Source: Phytophthora hibernalis (Eukaryota; Oomycota; Peronosporomycetes; Peronosporales; Peronosporaceae). From it: a DNA stretch of 64,000 nucleotides. The position numbers and the translations under genes are program-made. Within the stretch, counting starts at the first letter, position 1. The number at the start of each line of letters is the position of its first letter. A model generated the notes under the pieces. The model ran no database searches and had not been told where the DNA came from. It saw only the letters and a program-made list of their open reading frames with translations. The DNA lies in NCBI GenBank assembly GCA_012656075.1, contig JAAKBF010000247.1, positions 1 through 64,000 of the forward strand, read 5' to 3'. Below, in pieces: positions 1 through 11,712 of this stretch.

Positions 1-692
1 TTGAAGAACGCTCCCCAGAACTCTGTCTCCGTCATCTTGTCCGGCACTTGACCCTGGTACGCCCTGTACACGGCCGGATACTGGATAAAGATCTGGTGGA
101 TCACCTCAGCATTCAAGTTATACTTGACCACGTTGCCGCCTTCATTGTCCGCCGCCAAGTCCGTCAGGATCGCCGACGTCTTGGCCGTCTTCTGCCTCTT
201 GCTGGCCTCTCCGGCGATTAAATGCCGGCGGCTGGCCCAGAAATCCTCCTCCGAGATAAGTCCGTCGTTCACCATCTCTGTGTGCTGCCGCTTAAGTGCC
301 GGGCTGGCAGCCAGCAGCGCCGCCCGCTGCTTGATCTCCGTGGGGTTGCACAACGCTGCGGCATTGGAACGCGTCCCTCTGGCTCCGTTCTCGCGCAGTC
401 GCTGGGCGATCAGCTCCTTGGCCTGCTCGCGCACCTCGAAGGCCTCCAGACTGCCAGACTCGGCTATGAACTCCAGCACGAGCGTCGAGTTGTGCGCGAG
501 TCGCAGTCGGATCATGGCCTTGGGACTCGAGAGCGACGACACCTGCTGGTCCTGCACGGTGCTCCAGGGCACCACGATGGGCGGGTGTTGACCTGCGGAC
601 GCATCGGCCGTCCAGCGCAGACCTTTGGGCGAGAACTCGGCGCGCCCGTCGCGCTTCTTGACGCGCACCAACGCCACCAGAACGCCCGGCAT
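1..692 (-). CDS. GTF2H1: TFIIH core subunit p62/TFB1 (partial, 3' end outside window)
   Basis: Reading from an ATG at 692 the frame stays open to the window edge (about 230 residues). The N-terminal 110 residues fit the PH-like domain of TFIIH p62/Tfb1. They are followed by a BSD-type segment with the pattern ISEEDFWASR and then, near the window edge, a second BSD-like block with YPAVYRAYQG and PDKMTETEFWGAFF, which is diagnostic of the p62 family. The family protein is a structural subunit of the general transcription and nucleotide-excision-repair factor TFIIH and acts in the nucleus. No intron is needed in the visible part. It is divergent from the GPI8 gene, with about 210 bp between the two start codons. 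The C-terminal half lies outside the window. Confidence 0.88.
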   Translation of the reverse strand, partial: MPGVLVALVRVKKRDGRAEFSPKGLRWTADASAGQHPPIVVPWSTVQDQQVSSLSSPKAMIRLRLAHNSTLVLEFIAESGSLEAFEVREQAKELIAQRLRENGARGTRSNAAALCNPTEIKQRAALLAASPALKRQHTEMVNDGLISEEDFWASRRHLIAGEASKRQKTAKTSAILTDLAADNEGGNVVKYNLNAEVIHQIFIQYPAVYRAYQGQVPDKMTETEFWGAFF

Positions 693-904
693 CTTGGAAC
701 TTTTTACTATGGGCGGGAGATCGATCTAAACGGCTAAAACGTCGATACTGGAGATGTGCAAAGCATATAATATCAGGTATTGAGGATATATTTGTATGCA
801 TTTACTTGAAATAGTAATATTGATGGAAATCCTGAATATCAATTATAAGAGTTGTAACGTTGCTCAACTGCACGACTTGGGCACATTATTGCATTTGACG
901 GAGA

Positions 905-2652
905 ATGACGCGACCGGTGCTGTTGCTGCTGGTGCCGCTGCTGCTGGTGCTGGGCTGCGTGGGCGGGGAGGAGTACCATCGCCACACCAATAATTGGGCT
1001 GTGATTGTGTGTTCAACGGACAGAATGCAGTGCGAAGAGCGAAGCAGCGCCAGAGACTAACTCCACTCTCTTTTATCGCCACTGCTGTTAGGTGGACACG
1101 TCTCGCTTCTGGAGCAACTACAGACACGTGGCCAATGCGTTGTCGCTGTATCACTCGGTCAAGCGGCTGGGTATCCCGGACAGTCAGGTCAGAAGGCAAC
1201 AATTGAAGGCTTTGGGGATGTTGCTGCCATGACTGCTGATGCTGTGGCTGTAGATCATCTTGATGCTTGCAGACCAAATGCCCTGCAATGCCCGCAACTG
1301 CTTCCCGGGACAAGTGTTCAACAGCAGAACGCAGAAGATCAACCTGTAAGCTTTTCGATTACCTTTGCCGCCGTCGGACTTGGTGAGACGCACGGCACTG
1401 CCACACTCCAAGTAGACGACGACAGGCTGCCTAAGTTAGATGCTAACCACGTTCGTGTCGCTTGTGCTAGCTACGGAAAGAATGTCGAGGTGGACTACCG
1501 AGGATCGGAGGTCTCAGTTGCCAACTTCATTACAGTCCTCACAGGTGCGTGAGCTGCGGCAAGCTGCTTGCCCAGTGCGCTGTTGGTTGCTAACCTAGTG
1601 AGGCGTATGGCAGGCCGCCATGAGCCTGGGACGCCAGCGTCCAAGAAATTGGACACGGACGAAAACAGCAACATCTTCGTAAGGTTCTGACCAAGTTTGT
1701 CGCAGTCCCTTTCGCTCACGTGTCTTGCATTGCAGCTTTACATGTCCGGGCACGGCGGCGATGGATTCCTGAAATTCCAGGTGCGTGCGTTGGCTTCAAG
1801 GACCATCGTGGACAACGCGGTGATGGGCGCTCGGTTCTCACTTCTGTCGTGCTTGAGCCAAAAAGGACTTCGAAGAGATGTCGAGCCAGGATCTCGCCGA
1901 TTCCATCCAGGAAATGCACGTCAAGAAGCGGTGCGTACAACACACTCGCTGGTATTGAGCTGCGGAGACTAACAAGCGTATTGGACATGGCACATAGCTA
2001 CAATGAAATCTTCTTCATGGTGGACACGTGCCAGGCGGGCTCGCTGTCGAACGCCCTCGAGTCCCCGAAGGTGGTGACCATCGGCAGCTCGCAGACCGGC
2101 GAGAACTCGTATGCGCACCACTCTGATTTCGAGGTTTGTTTTGGTGGATATTGGTGCTGGCTGTACAGTGACGTGTGTACGATCGATGCTTGTATGGCGT
2201 AGCTGGGGCTCTCGGTGATCGATCGCTTCACCTTCTCCACGCTGGACTACCTTCAGCGCATGAAGGTGGGCGACTCCATCCGCAAGGGGACCCTGCAGGA
2301 CCTCTTCAGCTTCTACGACCCAAGGATGCTCCTGTCGACTCCTGACTATCGAACCGATATCCTCGGCCGCTCCATCGATGAGGTACCCATCACGGATTTC
2401 CTGGGCTCGATGTTGGACGTACACCTTCACTACGACGACGAAGCGTATCCAATCGAAGCTTCGTCTGATGAAGCCCCTACTTCCGCAGCCTCGACCATAA
2501 AGATAGCGGATGCGACCGCAGTGCGTGGCCCTCCTTCACAATGCAAAACAACCTCGACGCCGACGCAATGCTTCCAGTTCACCACCGAGTTCTTTTTGGG
2601 GACCACTGCAGCCGTGATTGGCGCTATCATCGTAACCACGAAAGCTATCTGA
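905..2652 (+). CDS. GPI8: GPI-anchor transamidase catalytic subunit PIG-K/GPI8
   Basis: Nine exons splice to an exact 374-codon frame: 905-1006, 1092-1187, 1254-1345, 1471-1544, 1614-1678, 1736-1780, 1866-1930, 1998-2133 and 2203-2652. A Leu-rich signal peptide opens the protein. The caspase-like C13 domain follows with DTSRFWSNYRHVANALS, MLADQMPCN and VEVDYRGSEV. The catalytic His lies in SGHGGDGFLKFQ and the catalytic Cys in VDTCQAGS. A hydrophobic segment near the C-terminus is the expected ER membrane anchor. In the family this subunit cleaves the C-terminal signal of proproteins and attaches the GPI anchor in the ER lumen. Length is close to the usual ~395 residues. Eight introns in 1.7 kb is dense for an oomycete gene. 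Confidence 0.95.
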
Positions 2653-2757
2653 ATAGTAAGTTGTACGTTCACGCGGCTAATTAATGGGAATGCACCAGGA
2701 AATACTAAATCGCTAACTACTGGCGTCGACCGATTCTCGGAGAAAAAGGCACGCATT

Positions 2758-3810
2758 TTAGCCGTATCCCCGTTGGTTGTAATTGTTCGTGAGGCGTGCA
2801 CGCCGGTACATGGAGTTCGGGTGGTGCGGGCTCGCGTCGTCCTCCTCTTCCGGATCGGGGCTGAATTCGTCTTCGATCTGGGAATGACTCCGAATCATTA
2901 AGCGAACGAACAGAACCGCGATGCCAGAAATCCAAATCGGCGACGTGCAAATGGTGAGGGCAATCAGCATCGGGCTGAGCAGCATGGCGAATGGTACGCA
3001 CACCACGGCCGTGAAGTGCCATACGATCCACGGGCGAATCTGCAGAGTACCAAAGCAGCATTGCTCATGAGATAGCTGCATCATGAGCAAAACAACAAGA
3101 TCCCGTCTCAAACCTTGGCGAATAATGTAGTTCCTTGGATGTATCTTGGCACGACCATGGTCACGACCCGCTCAACCACCGCGCTGCGCACCATTCACGC
3201 CGAATTCATCAGCAAATATTGTCCTACGTAGCTACTTCAATCAACCCACAACGCACCGAATCTTGTGCACGGGCTGTAACACTCGGACAATCTTGGACTT
3301 GACCGTCGTGACCAACTGCTTCCCAGGCCTCTCCACGTACTCGTCCTGCTCATCGTATTCCTCATGCCGCTGCAGGTGGAGCTTCATGAGCTGCGGCGTG
3401 TACGGCGTGTTGAGCGGCGTCCGATCGTTGCGCATCACTCCCTGAATAACGCACCGCCAAAAGTCACCACGACCTCCACGTGAGCGATTTACACCAATTT
3501 CCTTCAATAACGACACTGAGGATTCCGTGTACCACGATGGGCTGTAAGCCAACGCCGAGCTGCTTGCGCTGGACGTACGGGTCCCACTCGACCTCCATAC
3601 TCAGCGGCGTGACGCTCTCCAGACTGCGCACAGCATCGCCGTCCACAGGTCCTGCATATGGCACCAATGCAGCAGAAAGAGTGTTAGTCGGTTGCTGTAC
3701 ATCAGAGTCGGCTGACGTTGAAGCTGGCATCGCAGCGGCACAGAAGACGCACCGCCGTAGACTGCGGTGGACAGCGGAGAGCGCGACGTCTTCTTCTTCT
3801 TGTCGCCCAT
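2758..3810 (-). CDS. predicted two-TM membrane protein, unrecognised
   Basis: A spliced model starts at ATG 3810 (an in-frame ATG also lies at 3846) with a Lys-rich tip, MGDKKKKTSRS. A clear gtgcgt donor after TAVYG joins GPVDGDAVRSLES. Later exons encode the Arg/Glu-rich segment MKLHLQRHEEYDEQDEY and then a short exon (about 3123-3190). The last exon (2758-3012) starts IRPWIVWHF, holds two hydrophobic segments and ends in an acidic, Asn/Arg-rich tail. The last two introns have gtgcgt or gtttga donors and phase-matched cag acceptors. The boundary of the second intron is ambiguous (gtacac or gtcgtt donor). I do not recognise the family. It is probably an endomembrane protein with a long cytosolic N-terminus. 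Confidence 0.6.
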
Positions 3811-4289
3811 GCGTCTGCGGCCAATTACTGGCTGGAGAGGCTCCAAGCTTGACGTTAGAAAGGCAGCAAGGCTGGTGGTGTTGGCTGGAGCTCTCGAGTT
3901 GGCAAGTGACGTGAGAGCGCGTCCGCTGAGGTTTCGAATGAACGCAGACGGAGCAGGCGCCCATCCCCCTCAATCTGGGAGCTGAAATGTGGTGTTCGCC
4001 ACGTAATAATACGTGGAGCCATTACACAACGAGGGACAACCTGAAATAGGACACAAGCCAGTCCGCCTCAAGACCGTGTAACTCAATATACTATAGAAAC
4101 CACATCTAGTGTTAATTGTCGATTCAATAGATTCAGACGGGCTACTGACCTGTAAGAATACGTGCAACTGTAAGACAGCATTCAGAGCCCGTTGCGGACT
4201 CATGGGCTCAAGGGAGAGGAGACAAAGAAAAAGCGGACTCGACCAGCAGGAAGAGCGTCGCCCGCCCCAGGACACTAGACCCGATCGCC

Positions 4290-5549
4290 ATGGCGCTGGA
4301 GCTCGGCAACGACGCGTACGCGCTCACGCTGCTGGGAGGCAACGGCAGCGACGACCAGTATGACGGCGGAAACGGAGGGAGCCTGGCCTCGCGCCCGTAC
4401 TCCAAGACGTCGGCCGGTGTACGTCGCCCATGTACATGTCACTCTCAAGACTTTATGCACTCACCCTCTATTCGTTGATATTAAACCTGCCAGGCTGACA
4501 ATGACCAGATGCGGACGGAGATCGTGCGCCTCGAGAACGTATTGGCGAGTCGCATCGCGGCCCGCGCCAACCAGGACAAGTCCAACCTGCCGCTGGAGCG
4601 CTCCAGCAAGATTGAGAAGTACGTGGAGGTCATGGAGCTCACCAAGTGTCTTCGTCGCCAGAAGGAGTTCCTACTCAGCGAGAACCGCAAGCGCCAGCGC
4701 TTCGCCGAGAAAATTCAGCAGGCCATGCCGGTGCGTAGTAATTTCAATTTGTTTTACTGTTTTTGCGGCTGACGGGTTTGTTTCGTGTGCAGCCATCCAC
4801 GGATAGCATCCAGTTTATGAAGAATGTCAAGTACCCGCCCGATGAGGAGCTGGAGAAGACGTCCCGTGAGGCGTTCATGGAGATGATGGAGTACCAAGTT
4901 AGCGGGAAGCGGCCACGTACATGGGTTGGCAGACCAAGCGCGAGTCCAAGTCCATGTACATGCACACGTACTCGGAGAAGAGCTTCCTCGGTGACGACAT
5001 GGCTCGTGTCTTTAACGAGACGTGGGTGATGTTTCACGATGAGGCCAAGCAGGAGCTGCTCCACCGTCGACGAAGCAAGTTCTGCGTACGTTGCAAGATG
5101 TGTGAAGGAGGATTGGTATGAAAGTGAACTGACTCTGAATGCTTCTGTGGTTGTTGGCGAATTGGGAATGATCAGATTTTGAAGAAGCTGAACGACAACA
5201 TGTACCTGACGCGCAACATCCATCAGTTCATTGGCGAGAGCTTTCCGCGCCATGCGATGACCCTTGTGTGCCGTATTTCAATCGACAAGGACACATTTGC
5301 GATCATCAGCAAGTCGGTGGTGCCCCCACAAACGATGCGCAACACTTGGTGTGGACTGACGAGTGCTTCATGTGGAAGTTTTCAAGACGCGTGGATGCAC
5401 AGGGTGGATTTGACATTTCGATCCGCGGAAAATACGGCAGTACTTCCGCCGTTGCAGGCAACCGCTTGCCCATGCTCGAGTCCTACTTCCAACTTGTCGA
5501 CTGGGAATCACTGGTGATCCGCCCGATGTTCGACTTCACAGTAGTCTAA
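4290..5549 (+). CDS. coiled-coil protein of unknown function, two frame breaks
   Basis: ATG 4290 opens an exon that ends at a gtacgt donor. The next exon (about 4495-4734) encodes a basic coiled coil (RTEIVRLENVLASR, RRQKEFLLSENRKRQRF). Introns with gtgcgt and gtacgt donors follow at about 4735-4792 and 5086-5175. The rest encodes a globular domain with FIGESFPRHAMTLVCRIS and, at the end, RLPMLESYFQLVDWESL. Two frame changes are needed, near 4900-4915 and near 5330. Each looks like one missing base, since both sides keep coding character. A 35-bp gttagc...ggcag intron could explain the first but is too short for this genome. The bZIP-like coil plus START-like-sized C-terminal domain suggests one of the large oomycete-specific families, but I cannot name it. 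Confidence 0.55.
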
Positions 5550-5901
5550 CCGTTCGAATCTAACAGTTCGAAGGTAGCTGCTATTCTGATGTTCGATGTA
5601 AGGGAGTTCGTCCTATAACCAGAAGGACCGCAACAGTGAGGGGCTTGCAGCTACTTTGATCCTGCCCGACGAAGTCAAGCGCAGCTAAGCAGCATCCAAG
5701 GCTTCCTGCGCGCCAGCCGACCAAACCAGCTGAAGCTTACACGCTTATAATTTACTTCTGTTTAGCTGTTCTCTGAACGATTTCTATGCCTTTTCGAACA
5801 GTCCCTTGCTTGAGTTCGAACTTTGAATAAGGGTAAGCCATCGTCCTCCTTGCTACGGATTTGCTTGCAAAATTTGTTACTAAACACAGTAACTCCCTTT
5901 G
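5550..5901. other. intergenic, no gene seen
   Basis: About 350 bp between the convergent stops of the coiled-coil gene ending at 5549 and the minus-strand gene ending at 5902. I see no open frame with coding character, no RNA gene and no repeat here. Confidence 0.5.
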
Positions 5902-7385
5902 TTAGAGTACGTCGGAAATTTTAGTTAGGCAATGATTGATGACGTACGCTATCTCGCTGGCTCGGTGGCGGAGTGTACCAAGTTGTTCAAGTTCTTCTGC
6001 CGTCAGCATTGCAATAACCCTCGCTTCGGTCTCTTTGCAGTCCAGTTGAGCGAACAAGTGAGCGCACTGTCTTCCAATCCATTGCATACCAAGTTTGCGT
6101 TTGGTTTCCGCTGCCTGCAAGCGTACACTCAGTAAATATCAATTCACATAAGATACCCAGCAAAACAGGAAGCACGCCTACCTCCTTGTTAATTTGCAAT
6201 CGTCTCTCAAGCTCGTCCAGCTTGGCTCGGGTTTCGTCAGAATCGCTGCGAATGTGTCTTGAACTAGATCGCACTCTTGCTCCAGCTGTCACTCCTCGCC
6301 ACTGTAGTTGTCGGTGTTCTCCATCTCCGTTTGGTTCAACTCGCAACGGTGGTGCTGTTTGTAGCAGCATCCCTCGTTTGGTATTGCTCTGGAACTTAGA
6401 GCTGGTCTTCGTACATTTGTTTTTCATCGTATCGTTCTCGGGACGCGAGCAATGCAAAGATGAAGCGTTCACTACCTTTCGGCGTTCCTCGAGGAAGCCT
6501 ACTTCTTGTTGACCGAGAAACGTATCCAAGTCCTCCTGAAGTTTCTTAGATTGGTTTGTGAAGGCCTCTTGAATACTAAAGCGCTCTTGGTGAACCCATT
6601 CTTGCGCAATATGTAAGCGTAGGGTATCTTCGATTGATAGTGTGGTCTTCGAGGACGTCGTGTCGTTAGTCAGTGAGGAAGTTGATGAAAGCGAGCATTC
6701 ACTTTCCTGGTTATCGTTTTCATGGCCGTGCCCTCGCTCGATCGATCCACTCCATCGAGAAAAGCTTCTGGTTGGTGGTGGAACGTTTGGAAGTCACGCT
6801 CAATCCCAGTAGCCAGTTGTCGGCGGGCTTCTGTTGTTTGAAAGTGAAATTGCTTCCACTTCCCACAGTTTTGAGCATTTTCCACCTCGTAATGCTGGCG
6901 AATTTCCGACTCAAACTGTGCATGGTGCAGCGGTTAAACACAATTGTAAACTCAGCGCAGCAAGCACAACAAGCCTACCTTGCGATCTAAGTGGTCTGTG
7001 CTTTTCACCTGCTGTATGCGCTGCTTAGCGGAAGTGGCTAGTAAGCTACAGCTTCGGCGTCGACGATCATTCTGAAGTAGATGCATTAACACTGGAGATG
7101 GCTGGAAAGGGAGCTGAGAAAAGAGCAACAATCATTAGTCCAGTGCTAACATTTTGTGTTTGACAATCAACAGATCAAGCGCAGGTACCGGATGCGTTTC
7201 AAGATACAACTGCAGCACATTCTTTTCGTGGTGGGATATTGCCTATGGAGCAGAGCTCAAGAGATGAGTGCTCAAACCCATTCACGAAAGACAGCATGCT
7301 TGCTTACCTGTACCTGCGCAATAGCATCGCATATTTCCTGTTTCCAAGAGTGAACTTGTTCAATGCTTTCAGTTTGACGCTGCAT
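5902..7385 (-). CDS. coiled-coil protein, six exons, unrecognised
   Basis: The proposed start is ATG 7385 (MQRQTESIEQVHSWKQE). Five introns with gtacct/gtaggc/gtgaat-type donors are placed where CTAAC- or CTGAC-like branch points precede cag or aag acceptors, and all are phase 0. Recognisable pieces in order are HHEKNVLQLYLETHP, RRRRSCSLLATSAKQR, FESEIRQHYEVENAQN, FLDGVDRSSEG, a Ser/Arg-rich region and DETRAKLDELERRLQINKE. The last exon contains ETKRKLGMQWIGRQ and a Leu/Glu-rich coil ending ISDVL. Composition is Gln/Glu/Lys/Arg rich throughout, so a cytoskeletal or scaffold role is plausible but unproven. It begins only 186 bp downstream of the TOM1-like stop on the same strand. Confidence 0.55.
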
Positions 7386-7570
7386 CACCCTGCTCGAGAG
7401 CTGTGCAGTGTTCCTCTTCGAATGTAAATGCTTTTGAGTTCCTTTTTACGCGTGTCATTTATGAGCTTCGCCTTATTTTGGGAGCTCCAGTTTGGAGCGA
7501 CTTGGTGCTACTTGACGTAGCGCCTATTTGTGCAGTTGTCCGGATAAATATCATTTGCTCGGAGGATCAA

Positions 7571-8902
7571 TCAACGGTAGATTTCCGAGGTCTCCAGCAG
7601 TGGCTCGTAGTTCTCCACAGATAACATTGCCAGCAGACGCTTGTCCAGTGTCAAGTAGATTGGAATCAGCTCCGCAGCAAAGAACACCACAACGAGCAGC
7701 ATCGCCTGCGTCTGTAGAGCACAGCAGCACGGAAAATGTTCATACAATTCAGCATAAAGAAATCACCTTTAACGATTTTTCCCGTACCGAAGCATTCTCG
7801 CGATTTACGTTGAACCAACCCTGTTCACAAAAGCATTAACCCGGTTATCAAAGAAGTCCGGTTGTAAACGAACAGATATTGCAACTTGTACGAGCAAGTA
7901 GAGCTGACTTCCTTACCTTGGTGAATGTAAGCAGCGTCATCACACTGTACAAGATGCGCCCAAAACTCCAGGCCATAACAAGCCGCCCCACACGCTGGAG
8001 ACGAAGATGTGCCGACTGTGATTTAAAAGGAAATCCGGACAGTGACAGAGTCAAATACAGCCATGTCGAGAAGATAATAATCGGAAGGAATAAATCCGCA
8101 GCTGCGACCAAGTAGAAGATCATCGCAGGAATCTGCGAAGTGATACGTGAGTATAATCAATAAGTTAAAAACAAGATTTAGTTCCCGAAACAATCCGAGT
8201 GCTCAACGAACCACGCTAAGACGATCTTGCTTGTCGTCATCAAAGATCCCGTTCTCGTCGTACAGAAAGAGACTTGCGTACAGCACCAGCTGCGTCAAGT
8301 ACAGTCCTCCGTTGAAAACCAAGTAGAAAATCATCCACTTCCGTCTAAAAACCACCGCCGAAAACCAATGGCGGCGCGACTAAATCCAAACACCAATGCA
8401 AACGTTAGTCCCCGTATCTTCTCCATTTTTTCAGCTGGACAATATCTTACCGACTGAAAAGCTTCGGCCCACACCAGAACCAGCAGTAAATACGACGAAA
8501 CAAACAGAAAATCCGGCAAATTGAAGAGCACGGCCACCACTTTGTTGTAAAAGTCGAGTTCAGCCTGTGCGTGGCCGTCCGCCTTGCCCTTCGTCGCGCC
8601 TTCTCCGAAATCCGGTGGTAACCCCCACGGGTCCATGGATTGTTGCCAGTAATCCCAGTGGGAAGATCTGCGGTGCCTTGTGAGTCAAATATACAGAGCG
8701 TAGAGAAGGTGGCGGAGCGGAAGAAAGATCCCAGCGCCACACTCAGTATCAGCAGCTGCACAGTGCTCCACGTCGTATGCTGGTGGCTCTTCAGCACGCG
8801 CCGAACCTCCAGGTATTTGTTGACCGTCATGGCTGTTATTAGCACGTAGCACAACGCCAGGAAGTAGCTGGCCATGGCCAAATTCGCGAGGAACAGCGGC
8901 AT
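7571..8902 (-). CDS. THH1/TOM1/TOM3-like seven-TM protein, one frame break
   Basis: The start is ATG 8902, followed at once by two hydrophobic helices (ASYFLALCYVLITAM and a LLILSVAL segment). Later exons carry LPDFLFVSSYLLLVLVWAEAF, close to the conserved TOM1/GPR137-type helix, then WMIFYLVFNGGLYLTQLVLY, MIFYLVAAADLFLP and a last exon with MLLVVVFFAAELIPIYL, ending EPLLETSEIYR. Introns after AEAFQS, DRLS, TFTK and EKSLK all have good donors and in-phase acceptors. Between GITGN and MDPWG (about 8,635) the frame changes with no usable splice pair, so a base is probably missing. In plants the family sits in the vacuolar membrane. The role here is unknown. Confidence 0.6.
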
Positions 8903-9069
8903 CTCTGTGCGTATCTTGTATTTGCGGCTCTTGTGTTGGAGATTTCAACTCAGGAATTCATTTCATTTTGCAAATGACTTGGTATTTGTATTCGAATAAA
9001 ACGGAAATAGGATGGTGGCTGAAGTTGAATCGGTAATTTACTCGACTCACGTCGACATGCGTACATGTA

Positions 9070-11565
9070 TCACTCTTTGTTTGCAGATGAATTTGAGTTT
9101 CGTTTGGCCTTGGCTTCGTCTTCATCGAGGAACTTGATGTCGAAGCAGTTGCGCTCGGTCGGATCCTTGTATTCCAGCCCTAGAGCTATGAAAACGTCCA
9201 CCTCCGATTCGCAAATGACACTGTCGCCTAAACGCACTTTGGACCCGTTCACTCGCAAGACACGTGTTAAAGCGCGATCCGAAAGACTCCAGCCGTTCTT
9301 CTGGGCAAACAGCCTCATACTGCGGTTAAAGTGGTCGCTGCCAGTGAAATACAACATCGAAAAGCCGAAAAAGTGTCGAGGGTAGATTTTGACATCCAGA
9401 CGACGATAAGGTAGATCCTGCAATATCATCACTTGATCATTAGCTTTACCCTCAATGTCAGGACTATAACCAGTTAAACGAACCTCGGATACACGGCAAA
9501 CGCCCATGTACGTATCGCACCCGCCCGTCTTCTGCTTTTGAAAATGGGTCAGGTCGTCTGTAAAACATCACACGTTACAGCATTAGCAGGGCTAACAGAG
9601 CACAATATGGCAGCGACACCTTACCTGTGAGAAACCCTGAGGCGTGGAGACGTTTAAGCAATTCTGGCAGAATATCGCAAGAATCCGCGTCAGGGTCTGT
9701 GATGAGGACATCACAGTCTCCGGACGCCAGCTTGCCACGACGGTACGACCCGCAGGCCAGCGCAATTGCGTTTGGTATCATCTTGTGAACTTCGTCTACA
9801 ACAGTTTGCTCAATTTGGTGAACTTCAGCCCTGGAAAGTCAAGAAAAGTGTCTTAGTAAACGTTGCCAATTCTCTATATGCAAAGCAACGCATGCACCTC
9901 GGAATTTTCGTCAAAAAGTCTTCGTAGTGCTTCACTCCAATCTGTTGCTGCGCTGTTAGAACGTTGACAGCTTCAGGCTTTCGTAGATCCGCCACCGACT
10001 TGTAACCCAGGCCGTATAGTTTTGCTGCTGTAGAGGGACCAACTCCCCAGATTTGAGCAATCTCTACTAAAGCTCGCAATCTTGGATTCTTTTTCTTTGC
10101 TTCGAGCTTGGCTAGCCTGCCAGTCTCAAGGATCTCGACCACTTTATCACGCAAACGCCCCTTTACCCAGTTCATGTCCTTGAAGTCCTTGACACTGCAA
10201 ACTCGGTGACGCATGGCCTTCAGACTCGATACAACTTTCTGCACAAATTCACCCAGAAAACCGTTAATAAAACCAAAAAGCAAAGAGCATTGTGGTCTCT
10301 CCTTTACCTTGTACATGTACTGCCGCCAAACATCCCGTTCAACATCAAGAAACTCCATCATCTCCTCCAGTGGGTCGGTCAAATGTGCGTTGTAATTTTG
10401 TTGAACCGCTGGGAAAGCACAGCAGAATTTTCATGATAGTACACAAAAATGTTAGCAGAGGCAACAACCAACTTACGATAGACTTACCCGAGGACCGCTG
10501 ACAAATGAAACCCTCGCCCTTGATCTTCTTGGATCCTGGTACTGCTGTCTCGTTAATCGGCTGAAAGCCTGGGTTGTTCTTGTAAAAAATGGGCGTGCGC
10601 TTCTCCACCAACTTTCGGTTCTTCTCATCTAGCTCAGCTTGTTGTTGGCGAACATCTTCACTATCGATATGCACAGGAGGCGCCCGCACGATTTCTCTCG
10701 TGTCCGAGTTGTCCGAGTTTGACCCTTCGTCGCTATCACTGTCATTTCCTTTGGCTTTTCCGTCTCGTTTCTCTTCTAGCTGTTGAGCTACCTCCTCGCA
10801 ATGCTGCTCATGTTTTTCTGCTTCTTCTTGAACTTGCTGCTGCTCCGACCACGTCAGCATTAACCCTGCCGGCGGGAACGTCTTCTTTTGCCTCAAATAC
10901 ACCAACCACTCCGGCGTGTAGACCTCGACGTTAGGCGGAAGAAATTTCGCAACCTGTAAAAGCTCCGCAGCTTTCTCTCGTTTCAATTGAGCACTCATGA
11001 TGACGAAATTAACTTCGGCCCAGTTTACTGTGTCACTCGTCCCACTCGCCTTCGCTGTCGCCTTTGATTTGGTCTTTACTACTTTTCCACCAAGTTTTTC
11101 GACCATACCTTGCAAAATCTCCAATCTTTTTCGACCCATATCCGGTCCAAACGGAACCAACAGCACTTGTTTGTCATGCAGCAGTTGCGATGCAGCATCC
11201 ACCGAGACAGAGACTGCTCCACGTTTTGTTTTCTTTGATGCTGGGGCTTTCGGCTTTCGTTCCGCCGGGCGCTTGTCCTGTTGCAAGGCACCAAGTTTCT
11301 TTAGATCACGCATTGTCGTTGTGTCTCCAATCAGCTTTTGTTTGAGTTCTTGTGTTGGCAAACGCTCTTTCTCAGCTATGGCAGTGGAACCTGCTGGTTG
11401 GCGCCTCGTCCCGTTCGAAGTGGTGGTTGGTTGGGAACGACTTTCTTCGACTACGGCGGTGTCGGACTTTGAACGTCGGTGTCTTGTGGGGCGCAGCAGC
11501 TCCTCAATCTGGTCGAAGAACTCTCGCTTCTTCTGCGTTGATAGCAACTCGACCATTGTCGTCAA
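9070..11565 (-). CDS. family X DNA polymerase (lambda-like) with N-terminal BRCT
   Basis: Exon 1 runs from ATG 11565 to about 10,495. It encodes a Ser/Lys-rich leader, a BRCT domain (LLVPFGPDMGRKRLEILQGM ... VEVYTPEWLVYL) and a charged linker. Further exons give the 8-kDa/fingers region with a helix-hairpin-helix (QIWGVGPSTAAKLYGLGY). The palm follows with ACGSYRRGKLASGDCDVLI (nucleotide-binding GS motif and the two metal Asp residues) and the third Asp in YRRLDVKIYP. The YFTGSDHFNRSMR block is typical of pol beta/lambda/TdT. All four introns splice in frame, and I see no break. The protein should fill short gaps in base-excision repair and non-homologous end joining in the nucleus. DNA ligase IV, its partner in end joining, begins 1.5 kb away. 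Confidence 0.93.
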
Positions 11566-11712
11566 GAACTGTAGAAAGTGGATGGATTAGCCTTTGCCTA
11601 GACATCGACCAAAGAAATGGCTACACAATTAGCAGCCGTTGCAAGCTTTATTGTAAATTTCAGAGGTTTTGATTGATGCCTACATGTACAAGTTACATGC
11701 ATGTACAGTGGT

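Noticed and set aside
3146..3985. Plus-strand frames opposite the two-TM protein
   Set aside because: The spliced minus-strand model has phase-matched introns and membrane helices; these are shadows.
4898..4932. 35-bp gttagc...ggcag intron to repair the coiled-coil gene
   Set aside because: It is shorter than any other intron here (55 bp or more) and would remove a well-formed coding stretch (MGWQ); a missing base is more likely.
10997..11590. Long plus-strand frame opposite DNA polymerase X exon 1
   Set aside because: Antisense shadow of a confirmed BRCT-containing exon; no domain of its own.
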